Assembly (NCBI GenBank): GCA_021732965.1
Contig: JAKFVZ010000427.1
Span: forward strand, 1-8,777
DNA from: Reyranella sp.
GTDB taxonomy: Bacteria > Pseudomonadota > Alphaproteobacteria > Reyranellales > Reyranellaceae
DNA: 8,777 nucleotides
Direction of reading: 5' to 3'
Part shown: positions 6,675-8,777 of the stretch, piece by piece
How positions within the stretch are numbered: position 1 is the first letter of the stretch
Layout of the letters: every line of letters begins with the position of its first letter
Notes under the pieces: generated by a model
The model's input: only the letters and a program-made list of their open reading frames with translations
Databases searched by the model: none
Told to the model about the DNA's origin: nothing
Program-made: the position numbers and the translations under genes

Positions 6675-7952
6675 TCAGGTCCGCGCGCGTCCCGGCAACG
6701 GCACCGGGTCGGCGGAGGCCAGTTCGCCGCCTTGCGCGGCGCTTTCGAGCGACGCAGGGCCCCGATGCGGATGGGAAAGCTGCTTGGACACGAGGCGCCA
6801 GACGTTGCCGAGGCCGTCCAGCAGTCCTGGCACCACGATGTCGCTGGGCAGGCCCTGCTGCGGCAGGTGACGCAGGGCGGTCGCCATGGCCTGGGGTGCG
6901 CGGCCTCGGCCGGCGTCGAGCATCTCGATCAGACCGATGTTGCGGGCGGCGCGGGCGCGGATGAATTGTTCGAGGCGCGGCCGGGTGCGCGGCACGATGA
7001 TCGCCCGCTTGTCGAACGACAGGATCTCGCAGAATGTGTTGTAGCCGCCCATGGCGACGACGCCGGCCGCCTTCTGCATCAGGGCGCCGAGATTGTTGGT
7101 GAAGGTGAGCGTGCGGATGTTCGGGAACTTCGCCGCGCGCTCCTTGAAGGCCTCGCGCGCGGTGGCCGACATGAACGGCCCGAACACGATGACCGCGCCA
7201 TAGGGAATGTTCGGATCGGTTTCATAGGCGGCCAGCACCCAGTCGACCAGCTCGACACCGTCGCCGCCGCCGCCGGGCGTGACCAGGATGAAGGGACCGT
7301 CGATCTCCTCCATCTCGTGCGGCACGTCGCCATGCAGCGGCAGTTCCCGCCGCAGATAGCCGGTGTAGACCATCTTGTGGCGCACGGACGGCGGCACGTC
7401 GATGCCGGTCAGCGGCTTGTTGATCTGCGGCAGGCCATAGACCCAGACCTCGTCGTAGAGGTCGCGCAGCGCCGGCACGACGTTCTTGCGCTCCCACTCC
7501 TTGGCGAGCTGGGCGGGATCGTCCATCACGTCGCGCAGGCCGAGCACCAGGGGCGTGCCGCGCTCCTTCAGCAGCCGCAGCGCCGGGCCGACCTCGCCGC
7601 GCAGGCCGAGCGGCTCCTTGTCGACGATGAAGAGGTCGGGCCGGTAGATGTCGGCGGTGTCGCGGATGATGCGGGTGCGCATCTCGAGCGTGTGCTCGAC
7701 ATTCATGCGCAGGTTGGCCGAATCGTACTCGCCGGTTTCGATCTTCACCACGCCGGGGATGCGCACGAAATCGACGCCCGAGCGGAATTCGTACGAACCC
7801 ACGACCGGCGAGCCGGACAGGATCAGCACCGAAACCGACTGGTCGGCCTCGACGATGGCATTGGCGATCGTGCGGCAGCGACTCACATGGCCGAGGCCAA
7901 AGGAATCGTGGCTGTAGAGAAGCACACGCTTGGACCGGGTGCTGGCGGGCAT
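6675..7952 (-). CDS. GT28/MurG-like glycosyltransferase (COG4671-like), first gene of the leftward operon
   Basis: A 425-residue predicted GT-B glycosyltransferase. The N-terminal glycine loop is LLYSHDSFGLGHVSRC (11-26). Later blocks are LVLGLRDVMDD (135-145), MVYTGYLRRELP (194-205), FILVTPGGGGDG (221-232), VFGPFM (256-261), NNLGALMQKAAGVVAMGGYN (286-305) running into TFCEIL, and RPRLEQFIRA (324-333). These match, in order, the blocks of the gene at 3682-2534, but the two are clearly diverged. The C-terminal 35 or so residues, rich in Pro, Ser, Gly and Ala, look disordered and are absent from the paralogue. ATG at 7952 is preceded by a purine-rich AGGGAGAGGC (7964-7955), a good ribosome-binding site, and it is the first gene after the divergent control region. 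No signal peptide or membrane helix. It probably adds a sugar to a cytoplasmic or lipid-linked acceptor; donor and acceptor unknown. Confidence 0.88.
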   Translation of the reverse strand: MPASTRSKRVLLYSHDSFGLGHVSRCRTIANAIVEADQSVSVLILSGSPVVGSYEFRSGVDFVRIPGVVKIETGEYDSANLRMNVEHTLEMRTRIIRDTADIYRPDLFIVDKEPLGLRGEVGPALRLLKERGTPLVLGLRDVMDDPAQLAKEWERKNVVPALRDLYDEVWVYGLPQINKPLTGIDVPPSVRHKMVYTGYLRRELPLHGDVPHEMEEIDGPFILVTPGGGGDGVELVDWVLAAYETDPNIPYGAVIVFGPFMSATAREAFKERAAKFPNIRTLTFTNNLGALMQKAAGVVAMGGYNTFCEILSFDKRAIIVPRTRPRLEQFIRARAARNIGLIEMLDAGRGRAPQAMATALRHLPQQGLPSDIVVPGLLDGLGNVWRLVSKQLSHPHRGPASLESAAQGGELASADPVPLPGRART

Positions 7953-7954
7953 TG

Positions 7955-7964
7955 GCCTCTCCCT
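7955..7964 (-). promoter_or_regulatory. Ribosome-binding site of the leftward operon's first gene
   Basis: Read on the - strand this is AGGGAGAGGC, ending 2 nt before the ATG at 7952; the GGAG core is 6 nt from the start codon. It supports ATG 7952 as the true start. The same 10-mer occurs on the + strand at 8091-8100, in front of the divergent ABC gene. Confidence 0.65.
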
Positions 7965-8005
7965 CGCCGAAGCGGCTATTGCCCCGACCGGTGAACGACG
8001 GCGCG

Positions 8006-8034
8006 ACTATGCCACAAGCCGGCGATGGCGCGAA
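8006..8034 (-). promoter_or_regulatory. Weak candidate promoter for the leftward operon
   Basis: On the - strand, TTCGCG (8034-8029), a 17-nt spacer and CATAGT (8011-8006) give 3 of 6 and 4 of 6 matches to the sigma-70 consensus. The position, about 54 nt upstream of the first start codon, is reasonable. The match is poor and other promoters in this region are possible. Confidence 0.22.
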
Positions 8035-8036
8035 CC

Positions 8037-8054
8037 CCCGGTGCGACAACCGGG
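8037..8054. promoter_or_regulatory. Perfect inverted repeat, possible operator
   Basis: CCCGGT (8037-8042) and ACCGGG (8049-8054) are perfect 6-bp arms around the 6-nt centre GCGACA. No T-run follows on the + strand (AAAA follows instead), and on the - strand the Ts come before the stem, so it does not look like an intrinsic terminator. It lies in the divergent control region and straddles the candidate -35 element of the rightward gene, which would suit a repressor or activator site. The regulator is unknown, and a 6-bp dyad can arise by chance in GC-rich DNA. Confidence 0.4.
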
Positions 8055-8071
8055 AAAATATCTAATGTAAT
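8043..8071 (+). promoter_or_regulatory. Candidate sigma-70 promoter for the rightward ABC exporter gene
   Basis: GCGACA (8043-8048, 4 of 6 to TTGACA), a 17-bp spacer and TGTAAT (8066-8071, 5 of 6 to TATAAT) lie in the only A/T-rich patch of the intergenic region (8055-8074). Transcription would begin near 8078, giving a leader of about 46 nt. The -10 lacks the strongly conserved A at its second position, so confidence is modest. Confidence 0.35.
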
Positions 8072-8123
8072 CAAGGGACTGATCGCCTATAGGGAGAGGC
8101 ACGATCGCGGCGACGCAGGTTTC

Positions 8124-8777
8124 ATGGAACGCAGCCTCTTCTCCTACATCTGGCGGCACAGCCGGCCCGAACAGGTCGTGATCCTGCTGCTGGTGGTCCT
8201 CGCCCAGGTTTTCTACTTCATGTCGTTGACGGTGCCGAAGTCGGTCATCAACAACGGCATCCAGGGCAACGCGTTCAAGGACAGCAAGACCATCCCGTTC
8301 CTCGTCTGGGAGCTGGACCTGAGCGCCATCCTGCCGGGCAAGGTCATCCGCTTCTTCGACGGATTCCAGGTCGACCAGCTCCAGTACCTGGTGGTCATGA
8401 GCTTCGTCTTCCTGGGCGCAGTCGTCGTGAACGGCCTGTTCAAGAAGACGATCAACACCCAGAAGGGCCGCATGGGCGAGCGCATGCTGCGCCGTCTGCG
8501 CTACGAACTCTACGACCGCATCCTGCGCTTCCCGCCGGCCCACTTCCGCAAGGTCAAGCAGGCCGAGCTGGCGACCATGGTGAAGGACGAGGTCGAGCCG
8601 CTGGGCGGCTTCATCGGCGACGCCTTCGTGCAGCCGATGTTCCTGGGCGGCCAGGCGCTGACGGCCATCATCTTCATCATGATGCAGAACTGGCTGCTCG
8701 GGATCATCGTGATCGTGCTGCTGGCGGTGCAGATGGCGATCATCCCGCGGCTAAGGAAGCCCGTGCTGGTGCTGGGT
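8124..8777 (+). CDS. ABC exporter, N-terminal transmembrane domain (partial, 3' end outside window)
   Basis: 218 codons of an exporter-type ABC transporter subunit are visible. The start MERSLFSYIWRHSRPEQ is a typical cytoplasmic lead-in. Transmembrane helices are expected at about 17-37, 85-105 and, after a cytoplasmic stretch, a close pair at about 173-190 and 192-207. The first coupling region, KGRMGERMLRRLRYELYDRI (114-133), continues LRFPPAHFRKVKQAEL and is diagnostic of type-I exporter membrane domains. EVEPLGGFIGDA (156-167) lies before the next helix. The first periplasmic loop, about 38-84, is long for this class. The nucleotide-binding domain would lie beyond the window end. ATG 8124 is the first methionine in the frame; AGG at 8117-8119 is a weak nearby ribosome-binding site and AGGGAGAGG at 8091-8099 is too far. 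It is divergent from the glycosyltransferase operon, so export of the operon's product is a reasonable but unproven role. Confidence 0.9.
   Translation, partial: MERSLFSYIWRHSRPEQVVILLLVVLAQVFYFMSLTVPKSVINNGIQGNAFKDSKTIPFLVWELDLSAILPGKVIRFFDGFQVDQLQYLVVMSFVFLGAVVVNGLFKKTINTQKGRMGERMLRRLRYELYDRILRFPPAHFRKVKQAELATMVKDEVEPLGGFIGDAFVQPMFLGGQALTAIIFIMMQNWLLGIIVIVLLAVQMAIIPRLRKPVLVLG

Noticed and set aside
6474..7994. A 506-codon open frame on the + strand
   Set aside because: It is antisense to the MurG-like glycosyltransferase and the start of the WcaL-like GT4, both with strong family motifs. Its composition is the mirror of their codon bias.
8037..8060. Stem-loop as an intrinsic terminator
   Set aside because: The stem is followed by A residues on the + strand and preceded, not followed, by Ts on the - strand; no gene ends nearby, since both flanking genes start here.
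8007..8543. A 178-codon open frame on the - strand crossing the divergent control region
   Set aside because: It is antisense to the exporter gene, is made mostly of His, Asp, Glu, Gln, Val and Leu runs, and has no Shine-Dalgarno or motif. The + strand frame has typical exporter helices and coupling motif.

Overview
The window comes from a high-GC bacterium (about two-thirds G+C by eye, with G/C-rich third codon positions). Protein style, 4-bp ATGA/GTGA gene overlaps and a fused oligopeptide-type ABC ATPase suggest an alphaproteobacterium, perhaps of the Rhodospirillales/Hyphomicrobiales type. The taxon is an inference. No rRNA, tRNA, insertion sequence or CRISPR array is visible, and almost every base is coding.

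Layout: a divergent control region (about 7953-8123) separates two transcription units. To the right, on the + strand from 8124, is the N-terminal membrane part of an ABC exporter that runs off the window. To the left, on the - strand and read from high to low coordinates, is a tightly packed run: a GT28/MurG-like glycosyltransferase (7952-6675), a WcaL-like GT4 glycosyltransferase (6661-5387), a second GT4 (5384-4269), a histidine phosphatase (4272-3679), a second GT28-like glycosyltransferase (3682-2534), a NodB-like polysaccharide deacetylase-fold protein (2537-1758), a small two-helix membrane protein with a possible bacterial PH-like domain (1761-1255), and a fused double-ATPase of the oligopeptide/dipeptide importer type (1258 to beyond base 1). 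The last five junctions, from the second GT4 onward, are all 4-bp stop/start overlaps. The two junctions before them have gaps of 13 and 2 bp. The whole left side is therefore probably one operon with translational coupling.

How the genes may work together (inference): four glycosyltransferases, a cytoplasmic deacetylase and a phosphatase look like an assembly line for a small glycoconjugate or polysaccharide precursor, and the divergent ABC exporter is a candidate for moving the product across the inner membrane. No Wzx, Wzy, Wza/Wzc or priming transferase is visible here, so this does not look like a classical Wzy-dependent capsule locus. The coupled peptide-type importer ATPase at the end may be a separate function or may take up a related substrate. 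I do not recognise the locus as a described pathway, and the product cannot be deduced from the sequence.
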